Positions 1 to 33,072 of a stretch of 64,000 bases of DNA are shown here, in pieces. The notes below the pieces were generated by a model. That model was given only the letters and a program-made list of their open reading frames with translations. It did not search any database and was not told the origin of the DNA. The DNA is from Cristatella mucedo (Eukaryota; Bryozoa; Phylactolaemata; Cristatellidae). The position numbers and the translations under genes are program-made. Where the stretch lies: assembly GCA_009760855.2 (NCBI GenBank), contig WPIO01000015.1:1342501-1406500 (forward strand). The letters run 5' to 3'. Each line of letters opens with the position of its first letter. Position 1 is the first letter of the stretch.

Positions 1-2384
1 CCTACCCAGTGGCATCTTATAGTGTCCCGGGTGGCTGAGGCGAAAAAAAATCATTAAGTACTTCCACGGCATAGCCACACACTCTGCATACGCCCAAGTT
101 ACTGCAACGACAGTTTTAAATATAACAGCTCGACGTCAGAAAACTGCTGGCTGACCCTTGGATAAAATGCCCGCATCTCAAAGCTGCGAGCATTTGTAGG
201 GCCTACAAATGGATAGCTGCAGGAGCACCAGATGCTTCCAGCTGAGAGTGCTAGCGCAGAGCAGGGTTGCAAGATGAGCTGTTTTTGCGATGGCAACGGC
301 TAAAAACTCACGATTTCGTTCTGGGCAAAACAATGGCCAAAGATATATCGCTATTATGAAATGCATGAATTTCCAAACTGCCAATTTTCGAGCAGCCGAG
401 TGCACTAAACTGCCAATGTCTGAAGGCCTGGTGCACGTTGCCACACACGCTGAGATCAAGTGGAATGCTATACCGTCACATTCTATCGACGCTTGGTACA
501 CCGAAGCCAGAACTTGCACCATTTTGCACCCGGGTCAGTTTGTCCCTGCCCTAGCTGTGTCAATCAGCTACATCTACTTGAACTGTCAACATGCACAAAC
601 ATGTTCTGTGGTTGTACGAGCTGCTGCTACGTTCATTCTTGCAAGTCCTAATATTGCATACTCATATCACTATCGATATGCTGAAGTGCACAAGAGGTGA
701 AGCAGCAGCAAGGTGAAGGTGAAGAGAGGTGAAGCAGCAGCAGCAGCAGCAGCTGCTGCTGCTGCCACCTCTTCAGTGGTTCTTTGAGGTCTGTCGTCTC
801 CAGACCGCAGGTACAAGACACCACTCAGAACACCTTTATTCGCACGGACGCCGAAGTGGGCCAGTAGGCAACCCCCCTGCCCTGAGTCCTCGTTGTGCCA
901 TAAATCGAAACGGTACATAAACCAACAGCAGCACTATAAACTCTGCTGGGTCATAAATAGCTCTGGGCAATAAAGTGGCCGCAGTGAGAATAACAAGGCC
1001 ATCAATGCCTTTGACCCATCAACTACGAATACCATAATCAGCCACAGGTGCCACATTTTATTTACCTAAAGTCAATCGGTCCAATCGATGTGAGCAAACA
1101 CTAGATCGAAGCAGATGGAGAGTGAAGCTGTCGATTGCACATTCACATGCATGCACGTGCGCGTGCGTGCACGCACGCGTGCACTCACGTTAAGGGCAGC
1201 TGCGCCTTGTGTAAGGCCCACAAAGCATCGAAGGCGAGCGGAGAGCTGGGGGCCACGGCAAAGTTTTGCACACTCGAAGCCCATGCGACTTTCGGTAGCC
1301 AGAACGCTCAAGTCTCACAAAATACAAAGCTGAAAATGTTCTCATCAGAAGAGCTGCCGAAGAAGCAAGCTTGGGCACATTGACGCTTGGGCAAGCTGAC
1401 ATAGCACAGCCGGATCTTGTGTGATCAGGAAGCAGCGAGCAGCAGGAAAGAATACGTCGTCGCACACAAACGGTGGAGCGGAGTTCCACAGTAAGACGTC
1501 GGCAGAGCTGAGACGTTGGATCGGCGAGCCCAGCCTCCATTCTCCACTCTAGCAACTGACACGTGTCAGTCGTGAAGACAAGCAGCAAACTGGAGGGGGT
1601 GGCAGCTGGGCAGACTGAAGTGGAGACTGCAGCACTCATGCCGAGAGGCACGCTCCTATCTTACAACGTGGGCGAGACCGAGCTTTCGAGGGTTTAGGCA
1701 GTGGCACTTGAGTGCACCTAGCCGGCAGCACCCAAACATGCAATAGACCGAGAAGCAGCACGAATGCAGGCTCGGCAAGTAGGTACTGCAAAGCTGATGA
1801 TTGACTGAGGCTGCTTGATTACTGATTTTGATGACAGGTCACAGAGAGAGCAAGCTCATGAAGATCGAACCCATAGACAGTGACCCCACAGCCCCAGACA
1901 AGGCCAAGCAGGGTCATGGAGCAAGCCGGGAGCACATGTGGAGGGCACACCACTCGCAAAGCAGGAAGTCACTCTGCTCGAGTCGAGCCGGCTGGCAAAT
2001 ATTGACAAATTAATGGCAATCTAACTGGCAGCGATAAGATAGATATTCACCCAATTTTCGGCAACTGCCACCCAGCACAGCTTCATCTTTGGCACTCCTC
2101 TTCACCCGGTGGGTGGCATGTAAGGGGGGGGGGAATCACGAAGTCGCTCTGAAGGAGCAGTCGCGTGCTGGAAAGCGTGATGCCTCCTCCCCCACACCTC
2201 TTCAGCCCTCCTCCACTAAAAATACAATAACCAACCTATTAAAAAAAGGCCAGCTCTCACAAGCAAAAGAGGCCGCACTATAGGCATGCCACTCGGCTGG
2301 CTCTTAGGTCTTCTTGAAAGAAAAAATCAATGGCTCCATGCACAGAGGCATTTGGCTGCAAGCCGAAGTGGCACGCCACTTTAA
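1..2384. other. Intergenic sequence, no gene recognised
   Basis: No open frame in this stretch resembles a known protein or shows a convincing exon with splice sites. A GC-rich block at about 1100-1700 has overlapping open frames on both strands, which is expected by chance at such composition. The only distinct structure is the CAG/CTG palindrome annotated separately. Confidence 0.5.
721..776. repeat. CAG/CTG triplet palindrome able to form a hairpin
   Basis: A run of CAG units turns directly into a run of CTG units, giving a perfect 26-base palindrome at 740-765 centred on AGCT. An imperfect extension (GAAGAGAGGTG on the left, CCACCTCTTC on the right) lengthens the hairpin to roughly 721-776. 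The left arm is itself a local duplication of an AGAGGTGAAGCAGCAG unit seen just upstream at about 694. Confidence 0.85.
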
Positions 2385-2560
2385 AAATATTAGCTAATTT
2401 AACAGCCACATTTGTATGGGGGCAAAATAGCCTTAACGGCTATCACCACCACTTGTAGTTGGCAATAAAGGATCGCCCCCTGAAGGATTCAAACACACGA
2501 CCTCAGTCGTGAAGAGCGAGCACCTTACCTCCTGGGCTATCAAGGCCCAGAATGCAAAGT
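2385..2560 (-). repeat. tRNA-derived SINE, family S1
   Basis: Read on the minus strand it has the S1 layout: a tRNA-like head with a B-box-like GTTTGAATCC, then the conserved body containing GGCGATCCTTTATTGCC-like and TGATAGCCGTTAAGGC-like segments, ending in AATTAGCT. It is diverged from the fuller copies at 7.1 and 45.0 kb. Confidence 0.75.
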
Positions 2561-3244
2561 CTAATTAGCCCCATCCTTGAAAAATGTAGCCCCTTCTGCA
2601 CACAGACCCTGTGGCTGCGCGTCGATGGCTACCACTCAAGCAAGCTTCTTTGGTCCTGCACACAACAAAATGCTCTCCAAGAAATGTGGTAGCCCCCCCC
2701 CCCCATGGCAGCAGACGGCAATGATGCCCTCGGAAGGTGTGCCACCTGGCAGCAGCTGCCAAGTTTATGAGTGAGTGATAAGTGATCACGAGGTTTCAGC
2801 ATGCTGCAGATTTATTTGAAAATTAGATGGTACTGATGACATGTAGGCATGTCATAATTGCCATAGGCCATGTACCGACAAGAAACCAACTATCAATCAC
2901 CACAATGGCAGGAACCATGAAGGTCAGCCGAGGCCAATAATGCTCTTTTTACTATCGAAGGGCTGGCAGTGAACAGTGACAAAGCCACTTTCTATTGATG
3001 GCCATCATTCTTTTGGTCAAATTTCTTTGATAATCCTGCTATTTGTAGAGATGGTCCCACGCAGGTTTGATCGTGTAAAGGGAGCCTTACTATTACCTAT
3101 TTTCTATCGACCTTTAATATCCTTCTGACCAACTAGCAAGATCATCCACCGGGGTATAACAAGTATGGCAAAGAGTATCAACACACAACCCTAGAAATTG
3201 CTGGAGTGTACCATAGACAAGTCTGACCTTGAAATTGCAGCTGC

Positions 3245-3253
3245 AGCACACAC

Positions 3254-3325
<72 letters not shown>

Positions 3326-3375
3326 ACACACACACACACACAACACACACACACACAACACACACACACACACAT
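3245..3375. repeat. (CA)n microsatellite
   Basis: An interrupted CA/AC dinucleotide tract. It lies immediately upstream of a candidate splice acceptor at 3404-3405. Confidence 0.95.
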
Positions 3376-3405
3376 TGCCAGCCCCTCCCCACTCACTTCT
3401 TTCAG

Positions 3406-3537
3406 CGTTTCGTAATTGCAGACCGTGTGGTGTTGGTCATACCAGCAGTAGTGGCCTCGGCCCCTGGGTTTAACTTAACAGCTTATGAGTCGCTGCTGGA
3501 TGAGTTTGCGGCCATGCTAGGTTCATTTCGTGGCTGA
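3406..3537 (+). CDS. Candidate terminal exon of an unrecognised gene
   Basis: A pyrimidine-rich stretch ending in CTTTCAG (AG at 3404-3405) is followed by exactly 44 codons including a TGA stop. The peptide starts RFVIADRVVLVIP and ends DEFAAMLGSFRG. It is balanced in composition, begins with a hydrophobic beta-like run and ends in an amphipathic helix-like segment, which looks more like real protein than the surrounding frames. No family is recognised. No upstream exon could be placed between 1 and 3245, and a canonical AATAAA is not evident nearby, so this could still be chance. Confidence 0.3.
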   Translation, partial: RFVIADRVVLVIPAVVASAPGFNLTAYESLLDEFAAMLGSFRG

Positions 3538-5372
3538 GCTGAATAACACTGGCCAGAGCTAGCGAACGCAACTCTTCCTGCCCATACAAAGAAAAGTAGA
3601 AACTAGCATCAACAGGACCAGTTTGGGAGCTTCCAACATTATCGGCTACCTTCGGCAGCTTTAGTGGGCTGCAGACCTTCGGCTGTGGCAGCAGTGCTGC
3701 TTACCGGCAGCCGCCGTAACACGTGGCATTGAAGCTCATTTGAGTTGTTTAGAAAACCTCACTTCTATGGCTCAAGAGTTTCAATACAACTATATGGGAT
3801 TGTAGAATGCAGCTTTCAGTGCACCCACCATCTTGGCGGTCGCCTCCTTGGAGCTGGCGATGCCTTGGCTTTTTGAGCTGGGTTCGAGATGGCTACAAAA
3901 ACGGCCTACAGTTTTCTTTTGCAGTAAGCACGGCAGTTTTAAAAAAAGGCTGGACTTCAACTGGTGAGTCACCCGCCAGGTTTTAACTGCTCAGTCACAA
4001 GTCTTGCTGTCACGAATCTTTTCAGTTTTCTTGCGTTTTGTAACGAGCCAGCCGGAAGCACCAAGTCCCAAACTCAAGAGCGATTACATTTGCCTTGGTA
4101 AGACGTCGACGTTCCGAAATTGTCCGATAGAAAAAACTCGAGACCACTTCCCCAAAACTGGTGAACGCCACAAATTATCACGTTTCATATGTCGCCCAAC
4201 ACGAGCAAGGCGACAAGGCCACGCGCAATAGCGTCACAAAGAACACTTGGAATAAACTTAACGACGAAAGGATGTCGCACGTACATCTTTATGCGCAAAC
4301 ACGTATCGACGTAAAAACCGACGAAATTTGAATATGTCGCACTAGCTCGGCGGAACAGCCACGGAGCCACGGCGACCACCAAGCAGATGCGACCCCGGAT
4401 CTTTCATAACGCACTGAAATTACAAGCGGCTTGAAAAGGGTGCCTGAAGAGACGTCTTACGAATTGAATTAAATAACTAACAAGATGACCCCGCAAGGCA
4501 CACACCAAATCTTGTTTACGTAAGCTTCGAACTCCATGACAGGGGTTAGCGCTAGACCATAAGCCGAGGGTGTTCGAAGGCTGCTACCATCTAAATGCTT
4601 TTCCGGTTCGAATATGCAAGCACTCGGACTACAGTACCATCAGTTTTTTTATCGCAGGACCGGGACTAGGCACGGAGGTACCGCCGAATGCAGCTGGGTT
4701 CTATTAGCGGAGCTCGCGTCCGCCTATTGTAAACGACGCAATAACCAGCACACACAAATCCTGCGGACCGCTAATTACAGTTTTAAGATTTGAGCATTCC
4801 GTCCAAGCGAGTACCTGAGTCGCGACATACCAGCGTAGCACGTGACACGCCAAGGCGTTGCCTTTAGTTCAAGGTCGGAAATTACGCTCGCGATCGCGCG
4901 CGTGGGTCGCCCATAGCGGGCCCATTGTGAAGTACGGTATCTCACGTGGTATTACGACAAGCCAATCGCGAGGTTACTTTCGAGCACACCCCCAACCGCT
5001 AGCCTGTGCATATGCGTCGAGCTTGGCGGCGACCTACCATCTTTTACGTGGGCCGGGTCTGGTAGAATTCCACGTGGTGGTTAGAGAGCCAACTTGCGAT
5101 AACGCGAGGGTAAGATATCGTAGGTGAGAGCTCGGCGCCTTGGAAGGGAACGTCGCCTAGCGCCGGCGACCCCTCCCACCGAGCAGTGGTAACCGGCGAA
5201 AATTGCATCAGACGGTGCTGCTGGCTCGCCGGGCATTGTAGGCCGCTACCACTCCGCTACGCTTTGAGGAAGATTAGATCGAGATTAGAACCAGAGCGCG
5301 CCGCCTTCAGCGCGTCTTCGCCGTCATTCCTGCTGCTGAGCTAAATCGTGTGCTGATCGACTATATTGAAGG
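3538..5372. other. Intergenic region upstream of cytochrome b5
   Basis: No gene is recognised. From about 4650 to 5370 the sequence becomes rich in CpG dinucleotides and ends at the cytochrome b5 start codon, so this part probably contains the promoter and 5' untranslated region. No clear TATA box was seen. Confidence 0.4.
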
Positions 5373-5534
5373 ATGCTAATTCAAGGAGAATTGCAATCGC
5401 CGAAAGCTGCGCAGCCAGTTCGCGACAGCGCCGTCGCCTACTCCATTCGAGACGTTTCTAAACACTGCCATTATACTTCCTGTTGGATTGTCATCGACAA
5501 CTCCGTCTACGATGTTACACACTTTCTGCGGATG
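5373..5534 (+). CDS. Cytochrome b5 coding exon 1
   Basis: 54 codons from ATG to the GTGAGT donor at 5535. It encodes the N-terminal extension and the first b5 strands up to VYDVTHFLRM. Confidence 0.9.
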
Positions 5535-5742
5535 GTGAGTCAGCGAATGTTGAGACCAGAAGATTTTGCCTGGGGTCATTGTACTCCAGCGCCGAGTCAG
5601 CAGTGACATCCCCGTTTCGCCGTCGCGCATGAGACTGCTTATCGCGTGGCTGACGGACGCGCGCGGCGTCTCAGCCGCTCTCCCCCTCTCTCCCACTCTT
5701 TTTCTCCCTTTCTTTCTTTCCCACTCTCTCTTTCTCTCCTCT

Positions 5743-5817
<75 letters not shown>

Positions 5818-5844
5818 TTCTCCCACTCTCTCTTTCTCTCCTCT

Positions 5845-5881
<37 letters not shown>

Positions 5882-6636
5882 TCTTCTTTCTCCCACTCTC
5901 TCTCTTTCTCTCTCTCTCCCCCTCTCTCTCCCACTCTCTCTTTCTCTCCCTCCCCCTCTCTTTCTCTGCATGCTCGACGAAAGTACTAGGCCAAAGCGAA
6001 TTCCGGCAATGCTCCCCTGGGGGGGGGGGGGGGGGGGGGGGCAGAGGTGTAGGCCGCTCAGCTCCCGACGAGTCAGCTGGCGATGCCTCCCGATCGAGTG
6101 TTTAACAAGTGTCCTGTGCTCATATCATGTGCTCAGTGTCATGTGCCCACCTCGGCTTTCAAGCGTCCAGAGCGTCTCTATGTCAGCTCTGTGTCGTCCC
6201 GAGCATCAAGATTTTTTCGGGGCTGAGGCGTGCTTCGGGTAGCGTTTTCCGTTTGGCCCCCTCAGTCAGTCCTCGCCAGCAGCCAAAGTTCACGGCTCGT
6301 CTCTGGCCTTCGTTGTAGCATCCCGGCGGGCAGGAGATAATCATGGAGCACGCCGGTCGAGACGCCACCACAGCGTTTCGAGCGACTGGCCACTCGTCTC
6401 ACGCTGCTCAGCTGCTGCTCAAGTACAAAATCGGGCAGCTCCACCCAGTAAGTTGATTCTCGGCAGTTCGCAGCTCCCGAGCTCGGCCTCCTTACCCGGT
6501 CCTCGAGCCGCTGGGCAGTGGGACACATGTGGCTCCAAAACCTGCCAGGCCTTTCGCTGCTGCGACAGGCCTCTGCCAGCCGATATATCGGCTTAACAAA
6601 AGTTTTTTTTCCCAGGAGGACTGCATATACGGCTGA
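5373..6636 (+). CDS. Cytochrome b5, small soluble form (three coding exons)
   Basis: Coding exons are 5373-5534, 6319-6447 and 6616-6636, joined in phase 0 at both introns (GTGAGT...TTGTAG and GTAAGT...TCCCAG). The product is 103 residues. The b5 fold is clear: YSIRDVSKH, the SCWIVIDNSVYDVTHFL strand, the heme-loop HPGGQEIIMEHAGRDAT, and the second heme ligand in GHSS, followed by KYKIGQLHPED. The two axial histidines are in HPGG (residue 55) and GHSS. Cytochrome b5 carries electrons to desaturases, P450s and related oxidases. This protein stops six residues after LHP, so it lacks the usual C-terminal membrane anchor and should be soluble. The ATG is the first after an in-frame TGA at 5367. 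A POLYA-type ATTAAA follows at 7052. Confidence 0.9.
5679..5970 (+). repeat. (CT)n pyrimidine microsatellite
   Basis: Nearly pure C/T for almost 300 bases, mostly CT dinucleotides with CCCACTCT and TTTCTC interruptions. It lies in cytochrome b5 intron 1. Confidence 0.97.
6019..6041 (+). repeat. G23 homopolymer
   Basis: An unbroken run of 23 G residues in cytochrome b5 intron 1, about 50 bases after the CT tract. It may be prone to G-quadruplex formation and to assembly error. Confidence 0.95.
6319..6447 (+). CDS. Cytochrome b5 coding exon 2
   Basis: 43 codons between a TTGTAG acceptor and a GTAAGT donor. It carries HPGG and GHSS, the two heme-ligand motifs. Confidence 0.93.
6616..6636 (+). 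CDS. Cytochrome b5 coding exon 3 (end)
   Basis: A TTTTTTTTCCCAG acceptor is followed by codons for EDCIYG and TGA. The first residues continue the family's LHPED. If this acceptor is right the protein has no tail anchor. An open frame just downstream (about 6651-6848) encodes a partly hydrophobic peptide, but no in-phase splice from exon 2 into it was found. Confidence 0.7.
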   Translation, partial: EDCIYG

Positions 6637-7051
6637 CTCGAAGAACGCGGTTGACATGGGTTGCCCATGTCGCTAGTTCCGAGTGGAAGTTTCTCCTGAA
6701 ATTAGGACAAGCAGCAGGTCTCGTCCTCTCGTTGTGGTTGAACGCATGGTTCCGCCTGCTCAATCCGGCGGCAGTCAGTAGGCTTGGTTTTTATGCCGTT
6801 TTTTGTATTGCGTCGCGGCTGGAGGCAGAAAGAAGAGCCTTCGGCTGAACCTCCCTGTGGCGGGAGGCCGACAAAACAAAGGCTGGCCATTGGACCGGTT
6901 TGGGTGAGTTCTGTAGCGGTGCTGACCCGGTGCCGTTTAGGGAGTTTACTCTCTGCCACCCCGGCGAACCAGTCTCGCATGTTAAACCTTTTTTTATCGA
7001 TTAAGGGTACACAAAATGCCCCATTTTGTATGAAGAAAGTATTTATTTGAC

Positions 7052-7057
7052 ATTAAA
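7052..7057 (+). promoter_or_regulatory. Probable polyadenylation signal of cytochrome b5
   Basis: ATTAAA, the common variant of the poly(A) hexamer, 416 bases after the stop codon and followed by a GT-rich stretch with TGTTTT at about 7090. Confidence 0.5.
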
Positions 7058-7146
7058 CAGTGAAATCGTGCAGAGCGAGCATTCGTTTTTTGTTTTCAAA
7101 ACAGCAACAAAAAGCAGCAGCATGAAGTGCAGTACAGCGCGTTGGT

Positions 7147-7345
7147 GAGCCGTGATGGCACACTAGGTCAGGCGGTTGCTTTCACGGCCTCGGTCCCGAG
7201 GTCGTGGGTTCGATTCCTGCGATGGGGCGATCCTTTATCGCCACTGCAAGCGGTGGTGATAGCCGTAAAGGCTCTTCTGTCGCTATACAAAAAGAGGCTG
7301 TTTAATCAGCTAGGATTTATTTATATTTATTTATTTATTTACAGC
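7147..7345 (+). repeat. tRNA-derived SINE, family S1
   Basis: A good copy: A-box-like TGGCACACTAGG, B-box GGGTTCGATTCC, the S1 body with GCGATCCTTTATCGCCACTG and TGATAGCCGTAAAGGC, and an ATTT-repeat tail at 7316-7345. It sits between the convergent cytochrome b5 and MPPE1 genes. On the minus strand the tail reads AATAAATAAATAAA. Confidence 0.9.
7316..7342 (-). promoter_or_regulatory. Probable MPPE1 polyadenylation signals, supplied by a SINE tail
   Basis: On the minus strand the ATTT-repeat tail of the SINE reads as several overlapping AATAAA hexamers, about 90-110 bases after the MPPE1 stop codon. No other canonical hexamer lies between the stop codon and this tail. Confidence 0.5.
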
Positions 7346-7428
7346 GAGCGAGTCAGGTACACAAAGACACCAGCAAAGTGCTTGCATTGGCCGGCGTTCG
7401 CAAAGCCAGCCAACGGGCCACAAGCAGT

Positions 7429-29411
<21,983 letters not shown>

Positions 29412-29509
29412 GAGCAAAATGCAGCTCGCCTACAAGCAAAGCTAAAACCCTCACAAGCACGAACACGCCATTTCCTTTGCGTGCTCACTCACGCATGGTG
29501 ACACTGTGC

Positions 29510-29610
29510 TGCCGTGCTTCCTTTGCAGCCCATGTAAAGTGCCTAGGAAGAGATTTAGCATCTCCGTGGTCACAAAACAAATGCCGCTATTGTTATTTTT
29601 ATTGCATTAT
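29510..29610 (+). mobile_element. LINE terminal fragment
   Basis: CCCATGTAAAGTGCCTAGGA and AGAGATTTAGC resemble the LINE terminal hairpin, followed by an ATT-rich tail. Confidence 0.5.
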
Positions 29611-29944
29611 CTTCTGTTTGAAATCAAATGCTTACCCGAGCAAAAGAAACAGAAATGGGACCCTTCATGTACCATGCATGGACAGCAGCGTGGATGCGGT
29701 GCCGTGGCAGGTGCATCTCTGTGACCGGCTGCACAATGCAGCTACGGCCTGCTGGGTATGATCAACAAACACGGCACACTGGGGAGCTCGGTGCAGTGTT
29801 ACTGCAGAATCTCTAGCAGCGGCAGGGAGAGCAGTGAATTTAATTCAAAACCCTGCAAACGGTCATGAAAGCCAGGCCCCCACATGCTGGCTGAAGTGAC
29901 CCCCGTCTTAATATAGAGCGATCTCGGATAATTAAATTAAATTG

Positions 29945-30108
29945 AATATTAGCTGATTTAATGGTCTTATTTGTACAGCAGCAGAAGAGCCTTAACGGCT
30001 ATCGTCACAGCTGTAGTTGGTAATACAGGATCTCCCACTGCAGGATTCAAGCCCGCGACCTTGGTCGTGGAGAGCAAGCAGGTTTACCTGCTGGGATATC
30101 ATGGCCTA
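29945..30108 (-). repeat. tRNA-derived SINE, family S1
   Basis: Plus strand TTAGCTGATTTAATGG, GAGCCTTAACGGCTATCG and minus-strand B-box GGGCTTGAATCC. Confidence 0.8.
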
Positions 30109-32999
30109 ATCCCACTCTTGCAATGGAGCCGGACGGGTTAAGGACATACCGGCCCAGAGGGGCACTGTGTTTGAGCTGGCTGCCCCTGTCAGCGCTCCTT
30201 AACGTTGCACTCGACGTTGCACTCTCAGCACTACTACACTTCGGCAGGTGATCCTATCTAGACCATTAGGAGCAAGCCGAGTCACTCCTGAACTAGTATA
30301 CATTGCACTTCAGCTGAGCTGCTGTGCTAACTTCAGGGGTTGGCAAACAAGTGTTGCACAGGGTCTCCTCCCAAGGTGCACCATTTTCGATGACCTTATT
30401 GGCATTATTTCAAATCTTCGGGCACTGCCGATATATAATTATCCTCTTTGTCCTTGCGCGTGTGGAGCAACAACTAGGCACTAGCAAACAACTAGCACTC
30501 AGCCTCGACCATCGCACACCTCTCGAAAGCTCCAGAGCTGAAACATCCAGATCCAGGTAGGACGGCCATGGAGCTAGCCTGGCCGAGGAGCGACGGTCGG
30601 AGGTCAAGGAAAGCAGCGCCGATTATTATGATGGTTCCGAGGTGAAGCACGCAGTCAAGAACCGAAAGCTGCTGAAAGTTGGACAGTGCTTCTGCTCTCA
30701 CGATCTCCCAGCTTACCCAGCTGCACCATAGCCAGGGCATATTTCTGAAGGAGCAGGGTGGACAGTGTGCTCCTGGAAGCAAAACCGCTAGTTAAGGTCA
30801 GGAGTTCGAGGTCAACCAGGGGGAACCTTCGACCGTCAAGTCGTCGAGTGCAGGGCAGTTCCCAAAGCCAAAGGAGACAGCAGTCAAGTGCATGCAGATC
30901 TGTGAGAAATACAACCTACGTGTCGCTCAGGAAGTAATCAAGGTGCTAGCACTTAATATACCCGACAAGATGCTTCTCACACGGTGGGACCAGCCGAGCC
31001 TCCTCCCCCCACTTGCTAAGAGGCTCCGCGGCATCAGAAAACTTGGTCATCAAAGGTATCCACAGGACTGGGCTGAGACACGTCGGTGATGCTGCATCAT
31101 TGGGTGGCTCGGCACCGATCGGCCGGCAGTCGTTGCCAGAGGCAAGTAGGACCTCAAAGGAAGGTAATGGCCGCTAGCAAGACTCTTGATCGGTAGCCAC
31201 AGTTGCCGAGAAGGTCAATGTGCCGGTCACAGCAAAGCCGCGAAAAGACTTGCAAGGGCATGGCCGACGTATTCTCGATTCCACTACGTGTCCAAGCATG
31301 ACGTGCAGACTCACAGCACACTTTCAGCACTAGCTCAAGGCCCGGGTTTGGCCTAGAGGTCAGGTGCTCGCCTTTCAGAACCAAGGTCGTGGGCTCGAGC
31401 CCTGCGGCATATTTAAAGCACCTGCATAGAGACAAAGCCCGATGAACTGTTAGAGCAAAATATATTGCCACAAGCTTTTGACAAAGTTCACCTTAAAAGG
31501 TTAGATATTCTTGAAGTGCATGGATCAAATTGAGGCTGACGAATCAGCCAACCTTTACGCTATTTTACTAACAATTTTGAGAGATGCTTTCGGACTATGT
31601 GTACAATGTGCAACCACACATCTAGATACTCAGGACGTACCGCTGCTAGAGCCTTAATCTGTATGCTAGATGACCACCGAGTTCGCAGCAGGCACGACGG
31701 ATGGAACTAGAAACTTCACGCTTCATAAATCACCAGTAGCATACGTCAGGCTGCGGCGAGGCCGCAAGTGAGCATCGCACTGCCGTCGCGGCAAGCTCCA
31801 CGATGGCTACTCACAAAACGTGGCATTCAGAGCTGCAGACCGGGGCAGAATGCGCCCGAGTGTAGAGCGTTGTATAAAAAATAGACTCCTTCGCTCGCCG
31901 ATGAACTTATGAGCATTCTCCGCTGTCGGCGAAGGTGTGCCGCCTCTTTAAGGCGCATGCCTAAAAGAACTGACTCGTTAAGAGGTCGCGCTCGGAACGC
32001 GCGGGCGATGACCCGCGAGTCGCACGATGTTCAGCGCCGCTTCAGCAAGCGCGGATTCAAAAACAAATAAGTTCATGTCAGCCAGCGAACCTTCCCGTAA
32101 AAATGAGATTCGTGCGGCCACACCGGCGGGCGCATCGCAACTCTGGGCAGGACCGGTGCCAGGTGCGCGCCGCGAACGCTAATCCGGAGTAGTCACCCAA
32201 ACCTCTCATGCAGCCTTGGACCTGGATTTATAATGATAAACTTTCTTCCTACAGATTTAGCGATGCTCTTTTTCTTGTAGATTTAAGCTAAGCTGAACTA
32301 ACCTTGTTTGCATCCTTACCACTGCCTCGCGGGGGCAAAATGAAGCAAAGGACGTCAAGGACTGGTACTCAGCAAACAAGCGGAATTCGTTGCTCTTAGC
32401 GGAAGAGGTAGCAGTACCCATCCTGCGTAACTAAATTACATTTTAAAAAGTCTTTTAGTGTGCTTGTCTTTCTGCACCAGCGTGACGCTGAGAAACTATC
32501 TGGTACGATTCCAAGCCGACCAGGGTAACTAACAGCTGTTGGACGGCCAAAATACGCGTTGACAATTGAGCCGCTGTGAGGTTTTCCTGTTCCGGCGGCT
32601 GTTCTTGGCGACTTCGGATAACACGAATTACGCCTGCATTACACGAACCAGATGCATATGCGTGTATGCATACAACATAGATAGGACAATGGACCCATTT
32701 GGCCTAAAACCCATTTAAGCTCAATTTGTGCTGGTCCGCCTCAAGAATCGGGAGAAGGTAGCAAACGCCGACCGGACTCCTCGTAAACGTCGCGTTCGAG
32801 CGCCGCGGCACGTTGCGGACCAAAACTCATGCACATGAGTTTGTACGAAGATGTATTTCGAAGGGAGGTCGAATGGAGAGCTTTGCGCTGTCGCGTGGTG
32901 GGTAAACTCGCATTGCTCGCTTGTACATGGTGGGTAGACCTGATCCATTGTGGTCGAGTCGGCAGCTCCTGCTCCGAAAGGAAGAACGTGGAGAGAGGG

Positions 33000-33000
<1 letters not shown>
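30109..33000. other. Region upstream of MPPE1, no gene recognised
   Basis: Contains one SINE (listed separately) and an open plus-strand frame at 30892-31089 with a protein-like stretch CEKYNLRVAQEVIKVLALNI but no recognised family. A CpG-rich block at about 31730-32200 could hold the MPPE1 promoter and a leader exon; this is inference only. Confidence 0.35.
31343..31460 (+). repeat. tRNA-derived SINE, family S2, diverged
   Basis: Head GGTTTGGCCTAGAGGTCAGG, B-box GGGCTCGAGCCC, tail AAAGCACCTGCATAGAGACA. Confidence 0.8.
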
Positions 33001-33071
<71 letters not shown>

Positions 33072-33072
33072 C
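33001..33072 (+). repeat. (GA)n microsatellite
   Basis: About 70 bases of nearly pure GA. Confidence 0.97.

Noticed and set aside
1190-1651. 153-codon minus-strand frame
   Set aside because: No recognisable domain; composition explains the open frame.
5566-6242. Ser/Leu and Arg/Glu repeat proteins on both strands
   Set aside because: Translations of the (CT)n microsatellite.
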